From contig CM036243.1 of NCBI GenBank assembly GCA_020698575.1, positions 26,705,403 through 26,769,402 of the forward strand: a DNA stretch of 64,000 bases, read 5' to 3'. The notes beneath the pieces are model-generated. The model was not told where the DNA came from. It saw only the letters and a list, made by a program, of their open reading frames with translations, and did not search any database. Position 1 is the first letter of the stretch; each line of letters begins with the position of its first letter. Shown here in pieces: positions 46,031-57,870 of the stretch. This DNA comes from Bostrychus sinensis. Lineage: Eukaryota > Chordata > Actinopteri > Gobiiformes > Eleotridae. Both the position numbers and the translations under genes were made by a program.

Positions 46031-48509
46031 TTAAACCTGACTGACACTCTCCCCCTTCATGTCTCCCAGTAGGACCCCGTTCCTGGTGTAGAAGTGCTTT
46101 GCCACAGAGGAGTGGAGAGGAGAGGAGATGTAGTCTTGACACTGCTGTCCACCGAGGCTTGGAGCACATTCGACCACATAGGAGAAGAAGAAGGTCCCAT
46201 GATCAAGCATACAGGAGTCGGACACGGGTCCCTGACGCAGATCGAAGGAGCACTCTCCGAGTAGGTCGCTGTTCCAGTAAGAGTCCGCGTCGTACACCAT
46301 GAATTGGAGTTTGTCCTTCATGTTGATGGTGATGGGGCCGAACTCAAACCGCTCTCTCCATTTTGGGTGGTTGTTGTCTTGAATGATGTCTGTACGCTTC
46401 ACCTGTTCCCCGTAGCTAACCTCGACAGAAGCATCAGTTTCACTCCATACATCCCCATACAACTTTTCAGCGTACAGCTTGAAGACCTTAAGAGTTGCTT
46501 GACCTTTACCAATGGGGCAGCAGTTTGAGCGGAGGGTTTGGCTGGAGTTGCACACACAGGCGCAGGGATCTCTCGGACTAGACCTGTGTCCGACTTTACA
46601 GGTTTCAGAGCATTTTTTACACACGGCATTTCTCATGATGTACGTCTCGACTTCTCTCTTGATCCCGTTCGTGGCAGAGTGACAGCTGGGTAGAATGGTA
46701 TGTAGAGGCTTTAGATTGTACTTCACCACATCAGGGGACGTCTTCAAGGTGCTCAGCCAGTTGTTGTACACAGAAGAGTCTGAATGGTCAAACAAGATGT
46801 CACCTCGAGTTATCTCCCCGCCTATGGCCTCAGTGTAACGCTCATTAAATATGCTACTGAAACTATTATCATGACCTAACTTTTTACTTTTAGCTCGACA
46901 ATGCTCCAACATGGCTTTGATACTGGCTTTACACTGTAAATTGGCTGAAGCTTCTACCGAAAGACAGTCGCTGACTTCAGTCTCTGTCAGCCCGTTGATA
47001 CTGGCTTGACACATCTTTACTGAAGTGATGGCTTTTATCTCTCCACCTAAAAACACCTGTGTGATGTAATGTGTGCCGTACGTGTCAATGAGGCCACGGT
47101 ACAAAGCTGCAGATTTAGTTGAATATGGAGGAAGAGAGTTCACGGCGGATAAAAAGTCCTTATTCATTGGTGGTTTTGTAGCCACTCTGTACCTGAGAAG
47201 CAACAAATTCAAAGAATTAATCATTTTTTAAACATATTTGTTTACTGCAACCCCATGTTTAAAAAGTTGTGTAAAATGTAAATAAAAACAGAATGCAAAA
47301 ATAAATCTCATAAAACCATTTATCATGTGTTGGGTCAGTCTGCCCCAGGGCAGCTGTTGCTACTGAGGTAGCTCACCACCTCTGAGTCTTGACTGAGGAG
47401 TGAATAAATAATGCAACAGAAAAAAGCTTTATATTATTATTATTTTTTATTTTTAATTTTTATTAGGTGTTGAGATATTTACCATAAATAATAGCTCATT
47501 TGGAATCAACACAACAAAAATGTTGGGTCACAAAAGATTACAAAATGGTTCGCCATTTGTTTTTTATTAGTACAAGCACTTAAGACTTTACCAGACTTTT
47601 GTTGCCCCATACCACCTTATTTGAGATGTACTGCTACCATTGAAGTCAAAATAAGCTGTTATTTTTAATAAAATGGTAAAATAACTCAAAACATTTTTAT
47701 TTTTTTATTTTTTTTGTGTGAATAAAACAATTGTTTATCGGAAATTGCTCAAACCTTTCTCCCTCCTTTGTGCCTCCCTGTTCTTAGGTTATTTTACTTT
47801 TCTGTATATTTTATATTGCTTAGATTTTTTTAAATATACTTTAAATATTTGGCAATTGTTGCATGTTGTGCTGAATGGATCACTGAGACATAGTTTGGCT
47901 CAATATTAGTGCACACTTATTGTATTTTACACTGTGTCCCAGTGTCCCAAATGGATTTGTAAAAAGAACTACTTACTGATAGTAACTGCAGCAGACTGAA
48001 TGGCGGTAGAAGTTGTAGTGGTCTTGTTTGGACTTCTGCATGGCAAACTTAGCAGCTCTGGAGTGAGACCCACCAAGGCCCACGCCAAGAGAAACAGAAG
48101 GGTCCACTGGGATGTCAAGGCCGAGTTTCCAGTTGTTGCTCACAGATGAAGTCGAATCATTGACCAGAGTTTCGGCAGAGTCGTAAGCCGTACTGGAGAC
48201 AGTCAGGGTGCACTTGGGGAGCACCCTCCAGTCCACCACGGCCACAGGGACCTTCTGCCTCTCTCGGCCCATGTCGCTGTTGGAGTAAAGTTTGCATGTG
48301 CCGTTCCCCAGGTCCCATGTCTCAGTGTCGATGACGTATGCCCCTTTGCGCTGCATGGTGACAATGTCGAAGCCCTCTCCTCCCAGGTTGTACCCAGGGA
48401 CCATGTGGGCACTCCGGCACTCTTCTGGGGTGCCATAACTGACTTTGGACGGATCACATGAAGGGGCCCATACGCCCAACAGCAACAAGAGCTGCCAGGT
48501 GATTGCCAT
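46031..48509 (-). CDS. prf1: Perforin-1-like protein D, two coding exons
   Basis: An intact 564-residue perforin-like protein. The coding exons are 47977-48509 and 46031-47192, with splice sites as in copy A. The signal peptide, MACPF signature YGTHYIT, EGF-like Cys cluster and C2 domain (YDADSYWNSD) are all present. It has several private substitutions: NSDMGRE for NSYMGRE in exon 1, PMNKDFL, NLQCKAS (an added Cys in the MACPF domain), LPSCHSA (a second added Cys) and YIMRNA. The two extra Cys residues could pair or disturb folding; this cannot be judged from sequence. It shares AMLEHCRAK with A and DNNHPKW with C. Its second intron (47193-47976, 784 bp) has diverged more than those of B and C. 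Confidence 0.93.
47193..47976 (-). other. Perforin D intron 2
   Basis: A 784 bp intron homologous to those of B and C, with several small indels and no coding content. Confidence 0.7.
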
Positions 48510-48793
48510 CTGTAGAGAAAGCATTTCATATTGGTCAAAGTCAATCATTCATTCATCTTCTTCCACCATTTGGGGCCGCGGGGAACTGCAGTCTATCCCA
48601 GCAACTATAGGCTTTAGGTGGGGTACACCCTGACCATGGCCAGAAGACAACATAGAAGACAACCATTTACTCTCACATTTATTTAATGTCAGTTTAGAGT
48701 TATAACTTTACATTAAAGTTAAAATCTATATAACATCTTGTTGAAGATATATACGTATGTACTCTGAGGGACAGTGATACGGTCCAGACTTAC
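48510..48793 (-). other. Perforin D intron 1 with a fuller SINE-like tail
   Basis: The interior (about 48541-48700) retains more of the SINE-like repeat than the introns of A-C, including 'tcattcattcatcttcttcc', 'ctatcccagcaact' and 'gtacaccctga'. This confirms that intron 1 carries an old repeat insertion and that the coding start is the ATG at 48509. Confidence 0.6.
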
Positions 48794-48849
48794 CTTGACA
48801 AGTACCAGTGAGCTCTGCCAGTGGCACACAAAATCTGACCAAATATATA
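48794..48849 (-). promoter_or_regulatory. Perforin D core promoter and non-coding exon 1
   Basis: TATA box at 48841-48849 and exon end at 48794 before GTAAGT, with the same spacing as the other copies. Confidence 0.7.
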
Positions 48850-50532
48850 GGTTAGTCATGGGGGAGGAGCTGTCTTTGTGTGTTTGAAAATCACACCTTT
48901 TCTAAAGGACCATCTGACACACAATTTTACTTCCAGTAAATATAGGGTTAGGGGTTAGGGTTTTTACTTCAAGTAAAAATATATTTTGATCAAACTAGAC
49001 AAAAGGCACTGTGTCCTATGTAACATTCATCTTCTTCCACTTCCTTGTGGGGGGTTATGTTTGGATGGACATTGTTTAATGGACATTGTCTGTGTATATA
49101 CCTCCACAGTGGGACTGCCCCACTCTGAGCTTTTCTGATCTATACTCTTCTCTTCTTTGCTCCTTCTCTTGCAAAAGAATAAACACCACAAAGACAACTG
49201 TTTGATTCAAGACCTATTATTTATTTTTCATACAAATATACAAACTACTAAAATTGCCACAACAATAGTTTTTGGACTAACAGTGACACACACTGACAGA
49301 CAGCCATTCATTCTCATACTGATTCACATAAGAAACCACTGCAAATTTTTCTAAAATTATACATTTGATAATCTTTTTCAGGCAGGTGTCTGTTCTTTCA
49401 CATGCCTCACTCTGCTTTTTGAACTCACAGACCTGAAAGTCTGGTATAAACTTACCCAGCAGCAATGTCAAAAACTGGTGGAAGGCAAGGCACAGGAAAG
49501 CAGTGCTTACAAATCAGGATTATTGCACTAAATACCGATTTCTGAAAATTCTTCTTTGAATTGTTCCAGTTCTGTAAACACTGCATCATAAAGTTATGCT
49601 CTAATGAAAAAGAGTTTTTTTTTTTCAGGGGGGGTGGGGGGTGGGGGTAGGAAAAATATTGTCAGCAGATCACAAAAATAAGGTTCATCATAAGGCGTAC
49701 ATAAAAGATAAAATCTGAGAAACTGAAAGTTTTTCAGTGGTCTCTTATTTTTTTCTATATGCTTGTGTTTAACCAGTTCACCCGGAGAGTATGCACAATA
49801 ACACAGGGAGCACATGCACAGTACCTCACAGAGAGATCATGTGCCAGCCGACTCAGAGATCAAACCCACAACCTCTTTGCTGTGAGGCAGGGGCACTAAC
49901 CACTGCCACTGTAATAGAACATTATAGTGCTATATTAAATATATATTTGTACAAGGCATTTGTTGTATTTGTAGGAACTTGTTGTGAGACAGGACAGAAT
50001 TAAAAATAATAATAAGGCTTTTGCTCTTAATCATATCATAATCATAAGTGTTAACCTATAATATCACACATTTCACACGAGTTAACAAAGCTATGTGTTG
50101 CAGATGTGATGAGCCATCAGGTCTGATGATTTGGTGTCCAAATCGGTGCAAAAACATTGTGTTTACATACAAGCAGCTTAGAGCATAATGTGAAACATGC
50201 ATGGAAAATGAACATGACTGAGTATTAGTCCTAGTTGCTTGGATTTTATGCACTCATTTGACTAAATACAGAGTTTTGTCACTGAGCTGGAGTTATCTTT
50301 GCATCTATGAAACTCACACCTTTTTCTGAATGATCATTTCTCGGCCACCATTTATTTCCTTCACATTATAAATAAAATGAGTGTCAAACTGCATATAACT
50401 AAATATATTGTTGTGGTGTAGTTTAGTGACAAGTGAATACCACTTGTCAGGACCACCGCATTTTCACACAATCTAAGACAACCAGGCCTTTCTTGAATAC
50501 ACAGACAATTCTGCTATAAGAAACAGAGAGGG
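48850..50532. other. Upstream flank of perforin D, no gene
   Basis: Contains the telomere-like motif (48944-48960), the LTR-like block (about 49080-49205, with a clear gaataaac motif), an insertion of about 440 bp at 49270-49708 not present in units 2 and 3, and a SINE-like head (49777-49917). A G-rich run (about 49627-49648) lies in the private insertion. Confidence 0.55.
49777..49917 (-). mobile_element. SINE-like repeat with tRNA-like head (unit 4)
   Basis: The same fragment as in units 2 and 3. Confidence 0.5.
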
Positions 50533-51614
50533 ACTGGTTTGCTTTAAACTACTGCTTGAGCTGAGTTTTGAAAGTAGATAATGTTGGACACTCCCTTATG
50601 AAAAATAAAAAAAATTCATTTTTTTTTCTCCATAGACTTGAATTAGATCACTTGACCCAAACATGTGAGTATGTTTTACAAAGTCATCAATTTCAAACAT
50701 CGACTATATCTCAAGCAAATTTAAAGATATTTCAAAGATTCAAATTCCCAATTGTGTATATGGAGTTAAAATAATTTTCTAAAAATTCCATATATTCAAC
50801 CATTTATTTTTAAATTAATTAAAAAATATTGAAAGCAACATCGGTGACAGGCTCAGAATATAGCACATAATGAAGATTAAATACCCATCTTATCTCAGTG
50901 CTCTTGTTCTGCCTATGTAGCATTTATGGTTGGATAAAGATTGCCTGGGAATTCCAGCCTCACCACTGTACCAGCGCATGAGTGTGGTCGCCATTAGGCT
51001 CATTCGTGATGAACTGCGCCTCGCCTGGATTGTGAACGACCTGCAACAGGAGGAGGGGAAATACGCCTGTACTGAAGTCGGAGAGTTTGTGGCTCAGATC
51101 ACGCACCATCACGCCCAAAATCCATTTCTCGCGTGTGTTGGATATGATTTTGAAAATAAATGCATTAAACTGATTTGTAAGAACTTTTCTGTCTCGTGCT
51201 TGATCACAGTCTGTGTTAATGAGGCGCTCATTTGGAGCACACAACATGAGGCACATTCAGCAGTGATTCTTAGCTTTTATGGCTATGGCTAAAAATATTC
51301 TACTTCACATTGAGCAGCAGGGCACAAAGTTTATCCAGGTCAAAACTGTAACCTTAGTCTGTATTTAAAAAAAGAGGCAGGGGAGGAGGAGAGGAGGCCA
51401 GTGAAGTGTGTTACGTTTCTGATCAGTACTAAACTCAGATCCAATCACCTGTCCATTCACCGTTGACAGGTGAGCGTTTTCCCATCATGCACTGAGCCAA
51501 GCAGCCTCCGCAGTTGCTCCTAATGAACTGCGGCGCTGGCTCAGACGGCTGCTCTCGTTTGGATCTCACGAGCTTTCGGTGACCGTCGTACTCATGGCAT
51601 CAGAGCTGCGACAA

Positions 51615-51715
51615 GCTGGCCCCTGTCCAGGGTGTACCCCGCCTACGGCCCAAAGTTACTGGGATAGGCTCCAGTCACTCGCGACCCCTAACGGGAATAA
51701 GCGGAAGAAAATGAA
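51615..51715 (+). mobile_element. SINE-like 3' tail fragment
   Basis: Reads 'cctgtccagggtgtaccccg', then 'ggataggctccag' and 'ggaataagcggaagaaaatg': the tail of the dispersed repeat that appears reversed at 34510 and 44710. Confidence 0.55.
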
Positions 51716-52202
51716 TGTTGCTCACCTGTAACACAAGAGACACACATCTATGACCACGCCATTCATGTATGGGCACACTTCGACATTAGGACCTACCAGG
51801 CCCCCTAGCTGCCCTTCCCTGCCTGCGTGGCTCCCCCGCACATCTCTCGACTAAAATCTCACTATGATTCAATAATTAAACTACATTTAGCACATCCCTT
51901 CTTTTATGCATAGCACATTTAAAAAATAAAATCGTCTTAATAATGATGTAATAAAATGAAAAATCAAGGTGGGTTGTATTTTACAACACATTACAGTAAC
52001 CACTATACAGACATGTTAACAATTGTCCCACACCTACGGACTGTGGCGGTCTCAGGAGAGCATCTCCACGCAAAAGATCCGAGTTTGAATCCCGTCAACA
52101 TGTATGGGGTTGACGGTTTTACTGATTTAAGCAACGGCAGAAGGCCTCTGCAGGTGGGTTTGAATTTTCATCTCATGTCCATTTCAGTGTGTTTTTCCCA
52201 AT

Positions 52203-52265
52203 AGAGTAGTGGATAAGGCACAGAGCTTGAAATTAGAAGAACTGGGATCAGATCCCTCTAACCCT
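52203..52265 (+). pseudogene. tRNA-Ser-like sequence, likely SINE-derived
   Basis: 'agtggataaggc' (box A-like), 'cttgaaat' (as in the tRNA-Ser UGA anticodon loop) and 'gggatcagatccc' (box B-like) occur in the order and spacing of a serine tRNA. I cannot draw a paired acceptor stem and the TTC motif of box B is degraded, so it is not a functional tRNA. Confidence 0.35.
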
Positions 52266-52525
52266 GTAGATGTGATGAGGGGTGTTTTGTGTGTGTTTGT
52301 GTTTGATTACTCAGCAGCTGTGTTCTCCACACAGGTGAACTGATGAAACAGGCAAGGAGACTAGGATTCTAACAAACAGGTTTATCTTTACTGGTTACAG
52401 AGCAGTGGTTATCACATAGCACTTCAAGAACAAGAAGAGCAATTCATGAACCTCTGCTCAAATCCCACTCATCATTCATTTGTGACTTTCAACTATCAGC
52501 CACCACTTGCAATCCTATCTAGTGT

Positions 52526-53254
52526 TCATTTGTAACCTAATTATCCAACATATTCCACATCTCTTATATGTTTTTATTGAGGAAATAAAGATGTTAAGAG
52601 AGCTGCCACTTCTCTCTGCACTTAATAGTACTGTCTGATAAAGTTAATTATGATCATACATTATTTTCCATCAATGTTTGTTGACATTTTCTTTTAACCT
52701 GTTTATAGTCTGAATAGTATTTAGGAGACAGAACAAATAATACAATACTCAGTTTGCTCACAATTTGTATCTTTAATTTTATCTTTCAAAATAATTGTAG
52801 TTTTTTTAATTACTGCATAATAATAATATCCCAGTTCATAACATGATAAATCCAAATGATAGTAAGAAAATAGAGAATTGGTCTTATACACTTCTTATAC
52901 ACTGTCTGCTCTCTTTAAGTGCTGCCACTACAGATATAAACAGGTGCGCATTTCAATGGTTCAGTTCAAAGTGAAATTCACATATTGTATAGATTCATTA
53001 CACACAAATCTAAATCATTTTAGCGTTAATTCACTTCAATTGTCATAAAAAACAAAATTAGAATAATATCCACTACATTATGATCAAAACCATGATACAA
53101 TAAATAAATATTTAAAATATTTCACTTTGTGTGTCTATATCATTATTTTCCTATAAACCATCTGAGCATTATCAAAAGCAGTGTGTGAAGTGTTACTGTG
53201 GGCAGCCACAGGGGGCGGGCTCATGCACAGTATACAATATGTGTGCAGAAAAAA
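52526..53254. other. End of unit 4, no gene
   Basis: Flank homologous to 7000-7590 and 30640-31250/33604-33828. The RTE insertion site is empty here (about 53035) and the microsatellite is reduced to a few AAT triplets. The array ends at about 53254. Confidence 0.7.
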
Positions 53255-54108
53255 TAAACTGATCTGAGTTTTAGTCAAGATGTAAAACAGAAACTTAGAA
53301 ATAAAACAATAATATTACATTTCTTCATAAATTATTAAGCCTAATAGCACAGTATAACACAAATACAGCTGTTTATTTTACAGATATCTAACATGAGAAG
53401 TGATTTATTGGTTGTCTCTTTATATCACACACAGACCTTTTCGGGAGTATAAGTATTTTTATCCTCAGTGGCTAAGTGAGTAGTATATATTATAAGGGCA
53501 GGAGTTATAGTAGTGGTTTTAATAATAGTACTGGTTTTACTAGAAGTAGTGATAGTAGAAGTAGTAATAACTGTAGAAGGAGTAAGTATTTTACAAATAT
53601 TTTTTATTCAAATAACAAATTTGGTCAGTACTTTGACCTCTACATAAGTACTAGTACTTTGAAGTAACTGGACTTTTACTTAAGTATTTCTTTCACATGT
53701 GTTTACAGTAATAATAATTCATCCTTCAAAGGTGCAATCAAATATCTCTGTAGCCAGAACACACAATAGTTTATTGCAGGTGCGTCACCAGAAACAGGAA
53801 CTTAATTTCATGAGAATCAACGGTGGGAGGAAAGTAACTTTGTTTGCATACACTTTTTATTGTGGTCCTTTGCAGCTAGCTCCACTGAGGCTGAACGTGC
53901 ACTGCACCGACCTCAAAAAGGAAGTAGGCTGGGCTTGTTTTGGCAGTGATGCACAATAAATTCCAAGAGGTGAGGTGTCGAGGTGGTTTCCGTTTGTAAA
54001 AAAGGATGACAAGCGACAGTTGCACCTATATATATTTTCATGCTATTTTTTGTTTATGAACTCAGCTGGATTTCTGCGACTGACAGTTTTTGAACTACTT
54101 TTTGAACA
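53255..54108. other. Region upstream of the MYADM-like gene
   Basis: Single-copy and non-coding. A run rich in 'agtagtagta/aagtagt' triplet-like motifs is at about 53475-53590. Just before the ATG, a 'tatatatatttt' stretch (about 54025) could be a TATA box and 'ctgcgactgacag' (about 54075-54087) could be a splice acceptor, but neither is certain. Confidence 0.4.
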
Positions 54109-55005
54109 ATGCCTGTAATTGTGTTAGAGGCCAAAGACTTCACTAGCCCATTCTTCTTGGTCCGAACATGGGAAATCTTCTTAAGCTGTGCCACCTTCAG
54201 CCTTGTTGCCTCTTTGGATTTAAGAGATTTAAACAAGGACCCATCCCACCTCCAGAGTTTTAAGACTTTCTGCATGTTTTCCTGGTGCTTCTTCTTTTCT
54301 CTCACCCTCCTCATCCATATTCTCAGCACCATTCAATTTCACAGCCTCCTGCCCATCTCATGGAAGAACCTGACTGTCACCGTTGCAGGGTTGGGAGCTC
54401 TTATGTCCATGAGTGCTGCTGTAATTTTCCCATGGCTCATAATGGACAACCGAACAGCCTCACCTCGTCCCGTAGCGGCCGCCGTGACTTCCTGTCTCAC
54501 CTTTCTGGGATACGCCTTTGAGTCGGGCATGCTACAGCGCCAGTCGCACGAGCAGAGGGGCTACATGGGCAGCAAACCTGGCCTGCTCAAGACTGTCCAA
54601 ATCTGGGGAGGATGCCAGATGATCCCTTTGGTTGTGGAAGCCATACAGGACATACCAAGGGGAATACACGGCTGGCAGCTTTGGGTTTCTGTGGCTTCAT
54701 ACAGCATCTGCCTTGTTATGTCTCTAATAACACTAGTGGTCATTTTGGGAGACTTTGCAGGACAATGTTTTCTGCCTTTTGATAAATTTCTGGCTGGATT
54801 TAGTCTCTTGGGGGTGTTTCTGTACATGATTGCCACCATCATCTGCTTCACAAAAATACTGCAGTTGAGAAACCCAACACATAACCTACCACAAAACATT
54901 GTAGAACTGTTTATTATGGAGACAGTGGTTGCTAGTATTACACTGTTAGCGTACACAGTGGATCTAGCATTTTCAATCAAACTGTTGTGTGACAGGGGAC
55001 ACTGA
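54109..55005 (+). CDS. myadm: Myeloid-associated differentiation marker-like protein (MARVEL x2)
   Basis: 298 residues in a single uninterrupted coding exon, as is usual for MYADM genes. The protein is almost entirely hydrophobic, with about eight membrane segments (roughly residues 15-36, 54-75, 88-111, 120-138, 162-179, 190-212, 222-246 and 264-289), fitting two MARVEL domains of four helices. Short charged loops contain DLRDLNKD and QSHEQRGYMGSKPG. MYADM proteins sit in ordered plasma-membrane domains and in mammals affect Rac1 targeting and cell spreading; that role is family knowledge only. The start MPVIVLEAKDF matches the usual short N-terminus before helix 1. It is transcribed away from the perforin array. 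It could be a MYADM paralogue and not the strict orthologue. Confidence 0.85.
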   Translation: MPVIVLEAKDFTSPFFLVRTWEIFLSCATFSLVASLDLRDLNKDPSHLQSFKTFCMFSWCFFFSLTLLIHILSTIQFHSLLPISWKNLTVTVAGLGALMSMSAAVIFPWLIMDNRTASPRPVAAAVTSCLTFLGYAFESGMLQRQSHEQRGYMGSKPGLLKTVQIWGGCQMIPLVVEAIQDIPRGIHGWQLWVSVASYSICLVMSLITLVVILGDFAGQCFLPFDKFLAGFSLLGVFLYMIATIICFTKILQLRNPTHNLPQNIVELFIMETVVASITLLAYTVDLAFSIKLLCDRGH

Positions 55006-56999
55006 TGAGATAACGCATGCTGAACAAATAGCACTATGTAATTTTTGTAAACTTTAATTATAAGATCTGAGAATTTTTTTTTAGACATTTGATTGTCAGT
55101 GTACAAATGAATATATAACTTGACTGACCTCAATAACTGTACTGTAAAATTATATTTTCTGATTTCTGATGCAAACTGCATAAAGACACATTACATTATC
55201 ATAATTGATTTACTGTAGATAGATTATGCAGCAGGTGTTGCATATCATGAGCGTACAGATCATATTATTGCCAAAATAACTAGGTACATAAACAACTAGA
55301 GGTGGAAGAACAGCAATTTAGACAAGAAATTATAACTCAGAAGCAGATATTAGAACAGTAGAACAATATTTTTAAAAAACTGTAGTCACTGCTCAAAGTG
55401 TTGGTGTCAAACGTTGAATGTCTCATTCAGTGCTTTTTGATCTTTTAACTTTAAGTGCGTTTGTTTTTTTGTTTTTCATTCTACATATCCTAATGTTCAT
55501 GTGTTGCTGCTGCTGATTTTAAACTTTTCCAGAAACAGTAATTCTAATTTTGTCCTCTCTGACTTTCAAAAAAAAAATATTGCTGAAAAAAATTATTATT
55601 TGCTGATTTTTACAGTGTCGGGCATATCACTATTTGGGATTTAATTTTAATGCTGATTTATTTACAATATAGTACAGGGTTCAGCAAACCCGGGCGCCAC
55701 TGTTGGCACTGTGAAGCATAATCAGTGGCGCTTGTCAAAAAACAATCATGCCTTCATAAGTTGCACTCAGTGATGTATCAACAGCAGTGCATCCATCACC
55801 GCTACTCGGTCTGAGGCAGCACAGCCTCAGTCCTGCTTATTTTATCCTACTCTCCTACCACACTTTACCATGTGTATTTAGCATGAACTTAAAACTCTAT
55901 CATCTTCTAAAAAAAATATTCTATTGCTAGAAGCTGGTTTAGTTTTAGTTTAGGTTAAGTTCAGGTTAACTCTGAGGAAACTCAGAATTTTCTGTCTCCA
56001 GAAAGAGGTTTTAGAGCAGTGCTAATCGTCATGGTAACAGATTCCACACAGCTGCCCTGGTCTGGAGCAGGGTCGGATTTGGTTTAGAGACTGAGAAACC
56101 AATCAGCTTCTGGACCAATCAGCAGTGAGCAAAATGACACGTGACACATCTTCTCCTAACCTTTTGATCTGAGCCTTAATTTTTTCACAAATAATGTGTC
56201 AAAGCGTATATTTCAGTATATATCTAAATTTATTTATTTTTATTATCGACTTTTATAGGCTAAAGGCTTTACTTAAACTCATGAAACAGGAGGCGGTTTT
56301 GAGGTTTTTATCTTCACTGTGAACCTACTGTCATTTTTTTCCAAGTCCTTTTTCGTTTTGTTGGCTACTGCAATCAGCTACACCTGTGCCCTGCTGTGAT
56401 AGCCCCGCCCCTTCCCTCTAGCCTGAACCCTATTGGCTGAACTGTGCCAGCGTCTGTCTGATCGGTGCTGCAGCTGCAGTCATCAGTGGTGAAGGGTTTA
56501 GCTATGAGTTGACAGAGAAAGTTCATAACCAGCTTCAAGCAACAGATGAATCCAGAGTTACCCTGTTTGCATTTGTTTGGTTTTATCAACCCAGAAGTTA
56601 CTCCACAACTCTGAGTTTGTTCAACCGGCTTCCAGCAATAGGCCTCTGGTGTATAATAAGCTCCTGAACAGTTACCCATGGTTTACACTAGATGGCAATA
56701 ATCTTTATACAAATTCCTCAGTGTTTTGTCTTTGTTTTACACAATAATCATATGGACATGATCCTAAAAATCAGCATAGAGAAAAGAGCATTAAAGATAA
56801 TATAAGGGCAGTGGTCCTACACAAACTATAGTACAACCTAAAACTTAATTGAGATTTCCTCCTTTGTCTTTTTTTCCCTTGACTTTTACTTGTATCAGTC
56901 ATTTTTATCAATCTATATCCGTCGTTTCTTAGTCATATCAGTCTGAATTTTAGGAGCATTCACTTTCTCTCCACGCTGTACTACGCTGCTGTCATAACG
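55006..56999. other. Intergenic, no gene seen
   Basis: 3' side of the MYADM-like gene followed by AT-rich DNA. Short frames (for example 56374-56679 minus) lack domains. I do not see a clear AATAAA close to the MYADM stop. Confidence 0.5.
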
Positions 57000-57365
57000 T
57001 ATTCCACTGTTTACATTTTCACATCTGCCTCATCTGTTCCAGACATGCGCAGTAGATCCGCCGAGTCACCGACCGCTCCTCTCCGGCCTCCGTACAAAAC
57101 CCGCGAGGCGCCGCTCTGGCTCCATTACTCCGGCCTGAACAGATTCCTGCATTTTTTCCTTTAAGGAACTGGCTCCAGATGAGTTTTAGCCAGTTGTCAA
57201 CAGGCTTTGGCGACAAACGAGCTGCAGGAATAACTCGGTACGAAGAACTAGCAACGTTAAACATTTTGAGATTGTCCAGGATAAATTAACTTGGGTTGCT
57301 TTGTACGGAAATTACGTGTTTGTACGCCATTTTTCCCAAGTCAGTATGTTACTCCTCTCTGAACG
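57000..57365 (+). promoter_or_regulatory. Probable promoter and non-coding first exon of a plus-strand gene
   Basis: A locally GC- and CpG-richer patch in an AT-rich region, with an NRF1-like 'catgcgcag' near 57043 and several 'ccgccg/gcgccgc' boxes. It ends in a strong donor, ACG followed by GTAAGC at 57366. A plausible acceptor with an ATG-containing exon lies 410 bp downstream. The gene body would be beyond the window's right edge. Confidence 0.4.
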
Positions 57366-57776
57366 GTAAGCTCACTACCTAACTCTTGTTTTTGGCTTTA
57401 GCTGTGACCACCAGCGTGGACTTTTAAACTACAATGTGGTGGCTTGTTCTACGTTACCATCGCTCAGGATTTACTGCCTAATACCACGAGCACTTAAAAG
57501 TTTCACATGCCTTCGCTTTCTACTGCTGTTAGCTTCACTCGCATCACAAGACATTCTGGTTTTACAAGTCTGTTTTAAAACCCTGACAAGTAGGTATTTA
57601 GTTCAAGACCACAATTTTGTCTGTGCTAAATTTGACTATTCAGTGACATATGGCTGGTAATTGTCTCTAGTAAGACGTGGTGTTAGTTCTCACACAAAAA
57701 AATAAGCACTCTATCTCTTGTTTTTGTGCTTTTTCGCGTCTAAATTGACTTTCTTTGTCACTGATTTGTGTCCCAG

Positions 57777-57870
57777 CATCTCTCCGAGCTCCACGGACAT
57801 GTGAAACTTGACTCTGCTGCCTAGACAGATGCGAGTCCCAGGCTGGATTGAATGGCACTGAGGATACAAG
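57777..57870 (+). other. Possible second exon with candidate start codon
   Basis: The acceptor 'ttgtgtcccag' ends at 57776 and a strong donor, ACAAG followed by GTAAGC, follows 57870. An ATG at 57852 would start MALRIQ. Two upstream ATGs are present: one is followed at once by TGA (about 57799), the other (57829) opens an 11-codon frame that overlaps the 57852 ATG. The start is therefore uncertain. A small in-phase downstream exon may lie at about 62625-62649. Confidence 0.35.

Larger units (their letters stand above)
50533..52525. mobile_element. Unit-4-specific insertion of about 2 kb, composite
   Basis: The shared flank breaks after 'aaacagagaggg' (about 50532) and resumes near 'ttcatttgtaacct' (52526). 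The insert holds a minus-strand frame at 50960-51256 and an overlapping plus frame at 50930-51292 with no recognised domain, a SINE-like tail on the plus strand at 51615-51715, and two tRNA-like modules at 52040-52100 and 52203-52265. I cannot assign a single element class. Confidence 0.4.
44026..53254. repeat. Tandem duplication unit 4 (carries perforin D)
   Basis: The last unit (about 9.2 kb). Homology to the unit end ('gtgtgcagaaaa') stops at about 53254, the right breakpoint of the array. It lacks the MITE, the RTE element and the long microsatellite, but has private insertions at about 49270-49708 and 50533-52525. Confidence 0.8.

Noticed and set aside
50930..51292. 120-residue plus-strand frame as a host gene
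   Set aside because: No domain is recognised, the opposite strand is equally open, and it lies in a private insertion, so it is only noted within that insertion.
54561..55181. 206-residue minus-strand frame
   Set aside because: Antisense shadow of the MYADM-like gene, whose plus-strand frame has clear membrane-helix structure.
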